Below are positions 1 through 11,661 of a stretch of DNA of 64,000 nt, piece after piece. The position numbers and the translations under genes were made by a program. Below the pieces are notes generated by a model. It searched no databases. It saw only the letters and a list, made by a program, of their open reading frames with translations, and was not told the DNA's origin. Source of the stretch: Gyromitra esculenta (lineage: Eukaryota > Ascomycota > Pezizomycetes > Pezizales > Discinaceae); assembly GCA_038503075.1 (NCBI GenBank), contig JBCAML010000020.1:434001-498000 (forward strand), given 5' to 3'. The stretch's first letter is position 1, and the number at the start of each line of letters is the position of its first letter.

Positions 1-980
1 CTTAATTACCCGTCTCCTCACTCCTGTTGCCGGCTGCTTCCGTCTCACGACGGGAGAATACCCAAAGTCACTTTCAACAAAAAACACTATTTCCTCGTCA
101 CGGATCAGCACATCGTTGGAGCAAACGGTGTTGAGCCAACGCTGCATAGTAGCTCGCACACGGGACTCATCTTCATCGGTGCCGACACCGGCGGAGGTGG
201 AGGGCGGAGGCACGGCAGGAACTATGCAATCTGGGTTGGAGGAGAGAAGGTGGTTCGCGAGCTTCTGGAACTCGGGGTGCGTACGGCGGACATCGCGGAA
301 CTGAGTTGTGCGGAATTTGGGGAGATTTGTCTAGCGGAAAAATTAGTTTATATGTATTTAGTAAAACGAGCTAGTCGAAAAATGGAAATTTCATGAAACT
401 TCCATCCGTTCTGAGGTCCGCGAGGGAAATTTACGTGTACGTCAAATCTCAGTATGGGATCCTTTCTGCCTGTTCTCTCAAGAGCAGTGACCCTCGCCTG
501 TAGCTTATGCTTCTGTGTTCCTTGCCCTTGTTGCCCTTGTTGCTGATGCTGATGCTGTTGCTGTTGGTGCTGTTGGTGCTGTTCTCCTTGGAAGCTCCCC
601 TGAGCTTGTATCTCCGGTCTATGTTCACCATTTCCATCTCGACGTTCCTCCTCGATATGTTCATGATCGTGGTGTTCAACTGTAGACGGGATTCTCGGAC
701 TCGCAATACCCTCTTCCGCGAAACCGGGATTCTGGAACCCGCCGTTGTCGTCATCGTGGTGCTGTAGTACTGGGGAGCCGAATATGGGGTCGTCGACATT
801 GGGTCGGTTCGGTGTATGGGAGAATGTTGGGGCGAACGGGCTCTGTAGTGGTTCGGTGGTGTCATCGGTGAGGAGTGGGGGTGAGGCTAGGTGTGTTGGA
901 GTTGTTGGGGTGTGGGGTTGGGCGAACGGATTAGCTTCACCGAAGCCGCCGGCGTCGGAGACGAGGGCGGAGTAGTCCAT
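1..980 (-). CDS. VPS5: Vps5/sorting nexin-1 family retromer subunit, 5' part (window-truncated)
   Basis: Retromer sorting nexin that binds PI3P on endosomes and bends membrane for retrieval to the Golgi. Exon 1 is 980–435 and exon 2 runs from 330 off the left edge; the 104-bp intron 331–434 has GT..AG ends. The N-terminus (about residues 1–160) is disordered, Pro/Ser-rich, with a Gln/His run. The PX domain then starts with KLQARVTALERTGRKDP and FDVH, and continues after the intron with TNLPKFRTTQFRDVRR and an F-K-L-A-type phosphoinositide-binding segment, then a Q-R-W-L-N segment. The C-terminal BAR domain lies outside the window. The start (MDYSALVSD) is the first ATG of an open exon and gives the usual long acidic N-terminus. 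The PX signature is very typical of fungal Vps5; Vps17 lacks this form. Confidence 0.9.
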
Positions 981-2036
981 TGTATTGATATTCGGGGTAT
1001 TTTATGCAGAGAGGAAGTGTTGTGGTGGTGGAGATGGAGGTGGTGGAGTTATGGATGATGCATGGAGGTGAGGTCGATGGATGGTTGATGGTTGAGATGG
1101 GACGGAGAGACATCCGTGGCCAAAGATGACGGGTCTTAAGGGTCCATGTTTCGGTGGAGAGGAAACACGGTGGAGGGAAATGGATAAGAATCCTGTACTC
1201 TATGGTGTTTTGGGATTTTTTGCAATTATTTCCTTGCTATTAAATGGCGATTTAGACTCGGAAATGCGTTCAGAGATTTGGTCTTGATTAAACGTGGGGT
1301 GAAGAGTGTGGCTGATAGCCGTTGAGCGCCACACTGTATCATCAAGTTCTGTTTCGAGAATGTGGCGTATTGTTTCAACGTGCGGCTCTACACGGTAGAT
1401 GTGGTTAGTTGGATGCATCGGCTGAGAAATTAATTGGGGAGTCTTATCAAACGAAGAGATTTACTGATATTCCTGCGGGAGTAAAAGAAATCGATATAGA
1501 GACAGGGCAGTTTCAATGTCTGTTATCCCCACTGCCTTTGGAATTAGTGTTTGTTATGGGTGTTGCCATAGCTTAAGGATTACCACGAGTTACATGTACA
1601 TACCTAAACACTCTGACTGACTGACTGACTGAGTAAATGACAAGTCCATGCCCCATTGTAACACTAGGAGCCTGCTTATCATGGAAGATAAGTGTCTCTG
1701 TTGAGTTGTTCCAGTCAAAGCAGTTATTCCTCTTATGTTTCGGTTCCTTGGATGATTACGCTAATCGGCGTTGGGTAGTAGTAGTAGTAGTAGAATTCAT
1801 TTACTCATCCAACCCTTGGGTTATGGCGATAATCGGCGTTGGGTCCATCAACACCATAGAATAATCTCATGTCGTCCTCACACCCACACCCACACCCACA
1901 CCCACACCCCCCTCCCCCTCATCCTCTCCTCTCGTTTATTCGCTGTCTTTCATCCACCGTCCCTGCTCTCATATTCTGAAAACCTCCACAATATTGAAAA
2001 ATTCAATCTCCCAGCAATATTCCCCACTTTCAACGG
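981..2036. other. VPS5 upstream region with microsatellites
   Basis: No gene seen. It holds the upstream (promoter side) region of VPS5, read leftward. Simple repeats: a GACT tetranucleotide run at about 1613–1632, a GTA run at 1775–1793, and a CACACC-type run at about 1879–1908. A 15-bp direct repeat, TAATCGGCGTTGGGT, occurs at about 1762 and 1830. One TACATGTA palindrome lies at 1591. Confidence 0.6.
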
Positions 2037-2384
2037 ATGGCTACGTGTGTTAACTCACGAGCCTCTTCAGAAGATGTTACTCGATGGTTAGATTCAGCCT
2101 TCAAAGCACAAGATCTATCTAATCTACTAACTAGATCACGAATAACTCATGTAGTAAGCACGAGGTACTACCCCGAACCATTTCCCTCATTCAAGCACCT
2201 CACTCCCCAGCCTTGATACCTTGCACTTTATACCTCTCAAGAAAATTTATTCGACTGGCTAACTTGAACCAACTATTCAGAGCTATCAACAAAATTCTCC
2301 GCCGCTTACGATTCAACCTTATTGATATCACCATAGGAGGATTACGATCTCTAGTGTCACGTAAGTTCTTTCTACCCTTTCTGG
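2037..2384 (+). pseudogene. Probable gene relic, unrecognised, with several in-frame stops
   Basis: From ATG 2037 an open frame of 59 codons (starting MATCVNSRASSEDVTRWLDS) ends at TGA 2214. The same frame continues with protein-like sequence (YLALYTSQENLFDWLT, then TNYSELSTKFSAAYDS) interrupted by TGA, TAG and TAG. All of these stops can come from C-to-T changes in CGA or CAG codons, as repeat-induced point mutation would cause. A GTAAGT donor-like site at about 2360 ends the coding-like stretch. I do not recognise the family. A short real gene of 59 codons is the alternative. Confidence 0.3.
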
Positions 2385-2617
2385 CATACTCACTTATCAG
2401 TAGCAACGGCTTGCTGGTGTGGAATTCTGGGAATGTGCGTTCCTAAGGGGCAGGCTTGGGGTCGCTTTCGCTGTCTGGCATGTTTGGGTTAGAGAGTTTT
2501 GGGGTGTGCCATCGGTCCGAGTGATTGCTCGTGGATCATTTTCAACGTTATTGCTCAACATCTCGAATTTTGCGCCGCACCCCCACGATGACGAAACTAG
2601 CGAGATAAAATTCTCGA

Positions 2618-2884
2618 TTATACCCTGATAAAACCAATTTCTAATGAAGCCTGGAACGTATAGCCATAGTACAGGCACCGATAAACATCACGATGGGAGT
2701 ATTTGATAGCGGTATAAATCTCATGGAGAACCAGTTCTCTGTATATGCTCCAATCCGTGTAAATCTCATTTGCAAATGAGTCAACCAACTTTGCCAACTG
2801 ACAACTGGGATCATTTCGCACACCAGCCAGCTCATCTGCAAAGCGAAGCCAACAGTCGAACACTCGAAATTTCACCACCATCAC
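2618..2884 (-). CDS. Hypothetical 88-aa ORF, unrecognised
   Basis: An open frame starting MMVVKFRVFDCWLRFADELA, of mixed globular composition (charged and aromatic residues, no low complexity) and opposite in strand to the neighbouring relic. It is better balanced than most chance ORFs in this AT-rich DNA, but has no family signature that I know and no clear introns. It may be a fragment of an older gene or a chance ORF. Confidence 0.2.
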   Translation of the reverse strand: MMVVKFRVFDCWLRFADELAGVRNDPSCQLAKLVDSFANEIYTDWSIYRELVLHEIYTAIKYSHRDVYRCLYYGYTFQASLEIGFIRV

Positions 2885-3949
2885 GGCACCATTCCCAAGA
2901 TCTCAATACATTCAACTAATCTATCTATCTGAGGTATAATACTATATATAGTCCTTTAAACGGCTAATATCGCTCCTTTCACCGTACCACCATGAACTTT
3001 AAACTCTTGTGCGCAGCCACATACCACCAGCAGGTTAAGGCTGTAGATATAATATATCGTCACACGATACACCTTAAGGGGGGGTATTACATGTAGTGCA
3101 CTAAAGTTATAAGTGGTGGGCAATTGGTAATCGTGGGCTAAAGAGGGGTTCGGGCCCGCTTGTGTGCCAGTGTATTCAAAGTTCGTGAATATTAGCTATA
3201 TACTGGCTTCGCTTTGTAGGTGGGGCAGCTGATGTGTGAAATGGCCCTATCTGTAAGTAGGTTGGCCCACTTACAAGCTGGTCGACCCTGCTGCACATAG
3301 GACTTATATAAATTAGTAGATACAGAGGATTAACGGTTTCATAAACTCCAAAAGAACAGCGTGATAGGGGCATGGCGTGATGCGTCCATACCAGTCCAAC
3401 TCTCACTCAACTCTTCCAGTGCGTCCAGTGCGTCCAGTTCTCTCAACGTACTAGGCGCGGATCACTTTCGGTTTCCGTGTGGAGGTGGCTACACGTATGC
3501 TATGTAGCAGGTACGTCCGAGCGCATGTCCTACATGTTAGTATTTTCGACTAACACGGCTCCTAGGGCAAGCCTGCACTATGCAAACCAAAGCAGACCCC
3601 GGCTTTGCTAGCAAGTTAGGTCTGGCGACGAGACTACCTGGCCGTAGTGTGGTATGGTCTGGTTTGGACAAACACCTCAGCGTTCTTAAACGTCAGAACC
3701 CAAGACCCGTGAGCTGGACTGAGATACCATATCGTCTTTCTTACTAATCCCACATCACTGTTTTTAATCATCATGAGCTAATTACCTACTTCCATTGCTG
3801 CATGTCATTTAGCAAACCCCCCGACTCCTAACATCTGAATCCTCGTGGTGTCCTACAAGGGCTTCACGGTAAAACGTCGACACTCGCAACCATATTGCTG
3901 TGCTCCCTAGCTCAATACATTACGGCTCTAAATCATCAAAGAAGCTTGT
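2885..3949. other. Gene-poor stretch
   Basis: Nothing supported as a gene. It contains TACATGTA at 3088 and a short tandem of a 9-bp unit (GTGCGTCCA) at about 3420–3437. Confidence 0.5.
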
Positions 3950-4834
3950 ATGTCTCGTAGGATCGTTCGTTCGTCCAGCATCCCAGCTCCCCATGCCGGA
4001 GCAAGAGATCCTCCTAGCTACTCGCAACTCACAGGAGATATACTTGTGCTCGATGTCACAAGTGTTTCTGAGCCTGGCCTCATAGTCCCCGAACAATGTC
4101 TGCTTCTCAACTCTACCACCGACACCCCCAACTTTCTAGAACCATACCTCAAGAAATTGGATGGCGAAACGAGACCGTCTACAGTCTGAGATGTGGCTAA
4201 CTCGTTATGCTTTTCTGTACCACAAAAAGGGGAACCTGGGGCTACTTCTAATTGTCGCAATTCACAGCAACCAGCGGTTCTCTGTGGGCCTAACGCGACC
4301 TCTTTCAGCATTAATAACACTGAAGCAAGCGATAGCACAAGAGCGCAGAGCCGAAGGGTTGGTAACCTGGGCCTAGGCGTGGTGGCTACTAAACAAAGTC
4401 ACATCTAGCCAGATATGCACGGAAATGGTTTTCGAAGTGCTTCTGCTACGGACAATCCACGGCCCACAGAAAACTATCCTTTGTGGGATAATTATGGAGG
4501 TATCTGCATATCGAATGAACGGAGTAACGAACCTGGCGATCTCAGTGTCAGTGCATAGATTGTGTCAGATCAGGATGCAACTGCTGTACGCGATCCTCTG
4601 CAAACAGTTGTGGAGTATGCAACATTTGCTAGTTATGGAAGGTGGGGGGATTTCTGTGCTGGCGAAGGTTGTAGTATCCTACAGCTTGTAATGGCGGAGA
4701 GGGATGGGATTGAATGGGTTCGGTGGAATGCAGGATTAAGACATCGGAAGCTGGAATATTTTCTCGAGTATCTCGATCCTTTTACCCGTACGAGAATAGA
4801 TCTAGAAAGACGGAGAGGTAATACACATATCTAA
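3950..4834 (+). pseudogene. Broken gene: one frame of about 290 codons with three stops
   Basis: One reading frame stays protein-like from 3950 to 4834 and is broken only by TGA at about 4187, TAG at about 4406 and TAG at about 4548. The pieces look continuous: an N-terminal part with SQLTGDILVLDVTS, a Ser/Asn/Cys-rich middle (CGPNATSFSINNTEAS), a piece with TENYPLWDNYGGICISNER, and a charged C-terminal part (MAERDGIEWVRWNAGLRHR, then LEYLDPFTRTRIDLERRR). Long same-frame openness with few stops, in DNA where chance ORFs are short, argues for an inactivated gene. Introns skipping the stops are possible, but I see no good donor/acceptor pairs. Family not recognised. Confidence 0.35.
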
Positions 4835-7458
4835 GCCCATGGGTTTGTTGGGCCAGATCATCCGCTTGACGGATATGCCTAGGTATTCAAGGAAATCGGG
4901 TGTCAGTGCTATTACTCTATTGACGAGTTGGTGGGGTCAATGAACTAAGGGTTTCGTTGGAGAATGCTACTAAAAACATCTGCACACATATCAAAGCTTG
5001 AAAAACTTGTGGGTACAAATATCTTTAATATGTAGGACAAGCACTAAAGATTGCTAGCTATTCTTATCGATCGATATCATCATCGAATGATTCTGTTTAT
5101 CGACTCCACTCTAGTCTAGCCACGGACTCTAAGATTTCGCGAACAGCCCGCCAACCTGAAAATGCACACACCTGCTGTAATTTATAGATTGCCTGGGTAC
5201 GCTACTCAAAACAGTTTTTCTTTGTAGGCTACTAGTAATATTGATAGGTGTTCTAAGTATAGGGACTATTAAAGATATAACATATTAACCAACAACAAAC
5301 TACTTCTCAAGACATGGCTTTTTCATCTTTGTTCGATAAACTGAATAGGGTGTTCGTGTGCCAACCTTAGAAGTTTGACAGGTTATCCCCGGTGGGTTCC
5401 TGAGTTGCGAATGGGGAAGTGTGTGACGTGATAGCTGGTAAGAATTGAAGGAATCGGTATTTTGCCAACCGTGGTATTTATTTGAAGTAGCTGCTATGAA
5501 GTATAGCATAAGATACTTTATAGAAACAGAAAGATTCATAAACCCGAATATTCAAGGGACAGCATCAAAACGGGCAATTTATTGCTGTTGTGAAAAAGCT
5601 CTTTTTAAGATCTGAAGCCTTGAGGTACCTCATGCCTCCGACCCTTTTTACCCCGTGGAATACACTGCGGTGGCCTACAGCTACTATCTCGTCATAATTG
5701 CAAAGTTGAAGCTAGAGAGGTGCTCGTAAAAGAGTTCTCAGAATCGGTAGGAGTGAAGCACTAGTTTGAGGTGGTCCAGGAGGCCTTCAAAAATACTGTA
5801 TGTGCTCTTGAGATACGATCCAACTCTGCCTACAGCTGTGAATTTAGGTAGAGAGTCGTCCCTAGGTAGAGAGTCTCTATAGGCCAAAACATTTTTTTTT
5901 TACCACACTCAGCACTATTAAGTTTAGTTTTAGATAAAGCTACAGCTTAATCACCTTATAAGGGTATGCTTGGTGGCCCTAATTTCTATTTACGGGTATC
6001 AGACGGCTAGTTTATAAGGGTATCTGCTCTGTAAGGGTACAAATTTTGGTCCGGAGTGAACCCTTATAGGGAGATTGAACTGTAGTTTGTATTTAAAGAG
6101 TACATACGATAGGGCTCGCCCTCAAAGGGTATTTCTCTATCTCAAATAAGATGTGGTAATGGCCATCCTGGCGCCAAACCCCTACGTAATCTAATTAGTA
6201 TACGCGGGAGCTATACGCTCGCTCCGTAGCTAAGACTTACTTCAGCATTCGATCTCGCGCCCAGTTGGCTCAGGATACTAACTGTGGCGATTTTGGAAGG
6301 TGAGCCTCCTGTAGGATATATAGAGTAGACAGTGCAGATTCTTTAACGTTGGTAGGTTAAGTAAGAGGCGATGCCGTATTGATCCCTAAGTGGTAGTGCA
6401 CAAATCTTACATCCTAGGTAGTACCTCGATAAAGGATTTATTAGTAAAGAGCAAGCTTACGATTGAAATAGGATGGTTATTCGCTATAACACTTGTCGGT
6501 GCAGCGGGGTCCGTTGGTACTGGGGGAATGACTTGTGTGTTTAGTGATAATTTTTGGTGGTAATTTCAGACTAGTTGAAAGTATCTTCTCGAACAGTAAA
6601 AGCTCCCTGCCCTGTAACTGGTTTAGGGTGAGATATGCGAGATATGCTAACCTACAAGTACCATGTCGCCTGGTTGGTGCTGCAGTGGGTAGATCTGCTA
6701 AGGAAGGTGAATAGTGCAATCAATAGAAATGGATTTCGGGAAAAGATATAGGCAGACAGAAATCGCTCAAAATATTCCTCACAAACAGAGCACAAAAACG
6801 TGCCGGATGCACACCCTCGTATAGCGATTCAGCTGTTGGATGAGCTTCTAAAGTTTGATTCTTCCCACTATGGTAAATATACCACCACCGTTCACCAGGA
6901 AAACCCTTTCTAATCTTGCCTCTTAGTTGCTCGCAATTTAAACTGCTAAATTTATTTTCATCCCCTTACAACCAATAGAAAGTAGCCCTAGCACCATATA
7001 ATGTTCTTCCGAGAATATAACTACCAGTAATATCGGGCAGACCAATGGCGTGAGGAAGAAACAGATCCTTAGCCATGCGATTCATAATCAAAATTCTACT
7101 TTTCTATTTACATTCACTCTCTTCAGTCTGATGTTATCCACACACAGCCATCCGCTATTTCTTTACCATTTCATCGTTTCACTACTATAGTTGTTTTCCA
7201 CAAATTTATTTTTATCCCATGGCCAGTGACATGGTTCTGAGCAGCGTTATCAACAGCTTACACCTCAGTGCCCCTAAATTGAGCGATCGCGACGACTATA
7301 GAAGTTCGTATTAAAGTAGGACTTACGTGTGCATTACGTGATCGGTTACATAGCAACCCGATACAGGTAGTTTGTTGCACCGACTTGGATAGAATGTTAT
7401 CCCGAGTTGGATAGAATAGTGTGCGGGGGATTATAGTACTGAGGCAACAGTACTGATA
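4835..7458. other. Gene-free AT-rich stretch
   Basis: No gene seen. Small internal repeats only: TAGGTAGAGAGTC twice near 5848–5880, and several copies of an ATAAGGGTA-type word between about 5955 and 6135. A tandem of GTTGGATAGAAT-type units lies near 7384–7418, just upstream of the Atg8-like gene. Confidence 0.5.
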
Positions 7459-7984
7459 ATGTTTTTCCTTAAGTATGGGTTGCGGGAGTAGTTTAGTTCA
7501 TTATCAATATCATTCTGTATCTCCCTCATACCAACCATCCTGTTTACCCGCTGTCCTGTGCCTATATTTTATTAGTTCGTACACTTTTCAAGAGCGCCAA
7601 GATGCAGTTCGTGAGCTACTAGAGAAGAAAAGGCCTGGCAGCGTTCCGGTACGTATATCCCACAACATACCACCTTCTAGCTTTGGAAACTATCCGCAAA
7701 TCGTAAACGTACCATAGATTGTATGCGAGAGAATAGAAAAACGCATGCCGTCCATGCCACATCGGATCTTCGCATTACCTCCATATCTTAGGATGGCAGA
7801 TTTACTACACATGATCCGGTTTCGGTTGAAGCTAAGCAGCAGTACAGAGGCATTGTTTTTGTTTATCAATGGGTCCTCGATGCCAACGAGCGCAGAACTT
7901 GGGGCGGTGTTTGCAGAGCAGAAGGATGATGATGGGTGGTTGTACGTTACCTATGTCAGTGAGGATACGTTTGGCGGAGGATGA
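7459..7984 (+). CDS. Divergent Atg8-like ubiquitin-fold protein (paralogue)
   Basis: Atg8 is the ubiquitin-like protein conjugated to phosphatidylethanolamine on autophagosomal membranes. Predicted exons are 7459–7472, 7576–7648 and 7718–7984; both introns (103 and 69 bp) have GT..AG ends and keep frame. The product is 117 aa, the normal Atg8 length. Matches to the family in order: YTFQERQDAVRELLEKK for the N-terminal helices (canonical PFEKRKAE...), VPIVCERIEK for IPVICEKVEK, MIRFRLKLS for VIRKRIKLS, ALFLFING for AIFIFVNE, MPTSAELGAVFAEQKDDDGW for PTAALM..Y.EHKD.DGF, then LYVTYVSEDTFGGG for LYITYSGENTFG. The C-terminal Gly after Phe, needed for Atg4 processing and lipidation, is kept. Overall identity is far below that of orthodox fungal Atg8, so I read it as a second, fast-evolving copy. 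The first 14-nt exon is the least certain part. A decaying duplicate is possible, but no stop or frameshift is seen. Confidence 0.75.
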
Positions 7985-8934
7985 ATGGCTAGTTTATGGG
8001 AGGATGAGATTTTCTGAGGCTGATGGTTTGGGCAGGTGGAAGGGGTAAGAATTAAGCTCGAGGTAGAATACCTTATCGGAGATTAAGTCGTTGTTAATCC
8101 CCATTTATCTTAGGTCTGCATGTTGATTCCGTTTCCTGATCAGCCCCGTTTCCGGTCTTCAGCTTTTTTTTCATTTGAATTTCTCTTCGAGAAAAGTTCA
8201 TTTCTTTGCGAATGCCTTTTTCTTGGCTCGTTTATGATCTATATTCTTGTAATCGCTCTAATGACTAGGTTCTAACTGGTGAACGTCCTCACCGTTAATC
8301 ATAAATTATCACTCGATTTACGTGGTACAAAGAGAGTGTTTAATTTATAACCACTGAATGCTTTTCGTGCGGGGAAATTACTTAGTTACACCCCTAAAGG
8401 AAGTTTAAATTCGAACCTCGCAGATAACCCGGGGGAGAGAGGTGGTCTATAACCCTAGATTTGAGTACGCAGATTGCAGCTTCAAGTTTTTTTTTGAGGG
8501 TCATTAGACCATCTTGATACTTGGTCGGTCATTAAATTCTCAAGATACTATTTTATCGTAAAAAGCCAATACAATTCATTATTCCAGACATAAACCTGTT
8601 CTAAGATCCTGTCACATTACATGTGGATTTTCCTGAAATAATATCTCCAACTAAAAACTCAGAATGAGTATTGCAGCTAAATGTATTGCGTATATGCAAC
8701 TCAACCGTGACGTCGACTAAACTTGGAACCAAAATTGCCAAAAAGATAGAAAAACCATATTTGTTACTCGTTAACTATTACTAAACCTTTTGCCTTTTAT
8801 CAATATTCAGCACACCCCACAGGTCATCGTGAACTACTAGTTACCCGGCACTATTACGGCGCAACGTGATGCGGCTCAAAGGCGAGGATGGTTTAAACGG
8901 ACTCAACCCCTCCAGCGAAAGCCAGTCTCTTTGA
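7985..8934. other. Intergenic between Atg8-like gene and MEF2
   Basis: No gene seen. It is the 3' region of the Atg8-like gene and the promoter side of MEF2. A reverse copy of the dispersed CGAGTGATA element lies at 8297–8315. Confidence 0.5.
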
Positions 8935-11661
8935 ATGATATTTCCAATCAATCGCTCGGCAGCAGCCGTCTGCTGGAGATGTCTTGCCCGCGCAAAGGCT
9001 CCTCCAGCCATTGGGATGTCGAAATTACCATTACGTCATATTCCCAGAAAGTTTTACTCTACCGCAGTTGGAACAGACATCAATGCTACTGTGCCATTGG
9101 CTCACACTAGAAATATTGGAATTATCGCCCATATCGATGCCGTAAGTCTTTTTATGGAACCCATATAGAGTCGAAGTTTGAGTGGGAACAGCCAATTGCA
9201 ACTCTTGGTGGGATAGAAGCTAATTTGTGGACAGGGAAAAACGACTACTACTGAGCGAATGCTCTACTACAGCGGCTTTACACGCCGAATTGGAGGTAAC
9301 ATCTCTACTGATGCTCAATTGATCGGGCCTCTTAATTGGAACTGCAGTTTCTAATTAAATATCGCGAATATAGATGTCGACGAAGGGTCAACCGTAATGG
9401 ACTTTCTTCCCGCCGAACGTGCCCGAGGGATAACCATTACTTCAGCAGCCATAACTTTTTCTTGGACTCCATCTGCACCTGGCTCAGCTCCACATACCAT
9501 CAATTTGATCGACACTCCTGGTCACGCAGACTTCACATTCGAAGTTGAGCGGTCGATCCGTGTGCTTGACGGTGCAGTGACTATCTTAGACGGTGTCGCA
9601 GGAGTCGAAGCGCAGACAGAAAAGGTATGGAGACAGGCGGAAAGATATAGCATACCACGAATTGTCTTCATCAACAAACTAGACAGAATTGGCGCACGTT
9701 TTGGGCCCACGGTGAAGGAGATAGCTGCGAAATTGAATGGATGGCCAGCTGTGTGCCAGCTGCCAATTTATGAAAGTGATGGAAAGGGCGGCGAAGACGT
9801 ATTTCATGGTATTGTGGATGTAGTGGAACAGAGGGTTTTCATGTGGGCACTCGGGGACGATGGGCAAAAGATCGACTTACACGACTACTCTTGGTTAAAG
9901 CAGAACAGACCTGATCTCCATACTGAAGCTTTAACAGCCCGAACAGCCCTTGTGGAGCTATTATCTGAGCATGACGAAGATCTGGTCGAGGTTTTTCTAG
10001 AGCTGGGGGACCATCATCTCATCCCCGCAATAGATATTAAAAAATCGCTTCGAAAATTAACCCTCAAAGGCGACGGCCGAATTATCCCCGTTCTCTGTGG
10101 CGCAAGCTTCCGGAATGTTGGCGTACAGCCTCTTCTCGATGCCGTTGTGGATTTTTTGCCTTCACCTCTTGACAGGCCTCCAACCGAAGTTTCCTACAAC
10201 CACGGAAAACACAAAGGCATCCTCGAAGTCACAGACAACAAAGTATGTGCCCTGGCCTTCAAGGTGGTTAATGACCCAAAACGTGGAGCAATGGTCTATG
10301 TTCGCGTCTACTCCGGAACTCTAAACCGAGCTGCTCACCTCTACAATACGAATCTCGGCGAGAAGGAACGAGTACATAGACTTGTCAGGATGTATGCGGA
10401 TGAGGCTGTCGATATCGCCGCCATACCCACCGGTCACATTGGCGTTATAATAGGCCTTAAACACGCCAGAACCGGCGACACTCTAGTCTCCGAGACAGCT
10501 GGCGCTCACAAACAAAAGCATCATAAACACGGCAAACACAGCCCTGTCGTTTTATCAACAGAGACTCTGCAGCTCCGCCCTATCGAAGTTCCTCCGCCGG
10601 TTTTCTTTGCATCAATTGAACCACTCTCTCTCAGCGAGCAGAAACCGCTTGAAGAAGCCCTCGAAATGCTCCTACGTGAAGATCCGAGTCTGCATATCTC
10701 TATCGATGAGGACTCTGGTCAGACCCTCATCTCGGGTATGGGCGAACTGCACCTTGAGATTGCGGGTGATCGTCTCGTCAAAGACCTGAAGGCAAAAGCG
10801 GAAATGGGACGAATTTTAATCTCCTACCGCGAGACCATCCCGCCTGGACCTGCATCCGAATATGTCCGCAAGGTCTTTGATAAAGAAATATCCGGCAAAC
10901 GTGCCGCAGCAGCTTGTGAAGCTTCCGTCGAAGCTATTGACACCATAATGCCGGGAGAAACAAATGTGGACGGCAACATCGTGGATGTGACTTTTGTGTC
11001 CACGCCTGTCACAAACGAAGAAACCGGTGAAGTAACCGAAGCAAAGATGCCAAAGTGGATGGATGAGGCGGCTCTCCACGACGCACTTGTCAGTGGCACA
11101 TCCGCGGCGCTGGGGCGTGGTCCTACCCTAGGCTTTCCTGTCCGCAACACTCGTGTCCAGATTAAGGTTGATTTAGCACAAGACATCTTTGGGCAAGAGA
11201 GCACACTCGCAGCATTTTCGTCTGCTGCACGTGTTGCTACCACCGCTGCCCTACGCGAGGCAGCGAGCGGAGAAACCATGCTCATGGAACCGGTGATGGA
11301 CGTTGTCGTTACCTGCGACGAAAAGCATATCGGTCAAGTTGTTGGGGATATTTCTGGCGCCCGGGGCGGCCATGTAATGGAACTCGGCGGGTTGGACGTT
11401 GAGGCTAACGAGGATTCGGAGATCGATCTGTCGAAAGTGTACGCACCTGGGGTGAAAGCGAGTATGGCCGGGATGAGGGATGATGGGAGTCGAAAAAGGA
11501 CGGTTAGAGCAAGGGTGCCGCTGAAGGAAATGGTGGGGTATTTGAAGCACTTAAGAGCGATTACCGCGGGTAGAGGCACGTTTGTTATGGCTTTAGAGGG
11601 GTGGGAAAAGATGAATGGGAATAGAGTCAGAGATGTGGTGCAGGAAATTAGAGGGGAATAA
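8935..11661 (+). CDS. MEF2: Mitochondrial elongation factor G2 (ribosome recycling GTPase)
   Basis: EF-G2 acts with mitochondrial RRF to split ribosomes after translation. Exons are 8935–9141, 9235–9295 and 9374–11661 (851 aa). Introns have GTAAGT/CAG and GTAACA/TAG ends. G1 is split by intron 1: AHIDA, then GKTTTTERM (about residues 65–78). G2 RGITIT is at about 107, G3 DTPGHADF at about 136 and G4 NKLDR at about 190. Domains II–V follow, with [10 protein letters not shown] in domain III and a C-terminal domain containing SGARGGHV. The form [21 protein letters not shown] fits Mef2 rather than Mef1. The N-terminus is Arg/Ala-rich without acids, as expected for a mitochondrial presequence, and ends near RKFYST. 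Length is normal and no defect is seen. Confidence 0.95.

Noticed and set aside
1613..1908. Possible CRISPR or satellite array
   Set aside because: Only tri-, tetra- and hexanucleotide microsatellites; no spacers, and the genome is fungal.
8380..8440. tRNA on the minus strand suggested by GGTTCGAATTT
   Set aside because: The B-box-like word has no matching T-stem, D-arm or anticodon arm.
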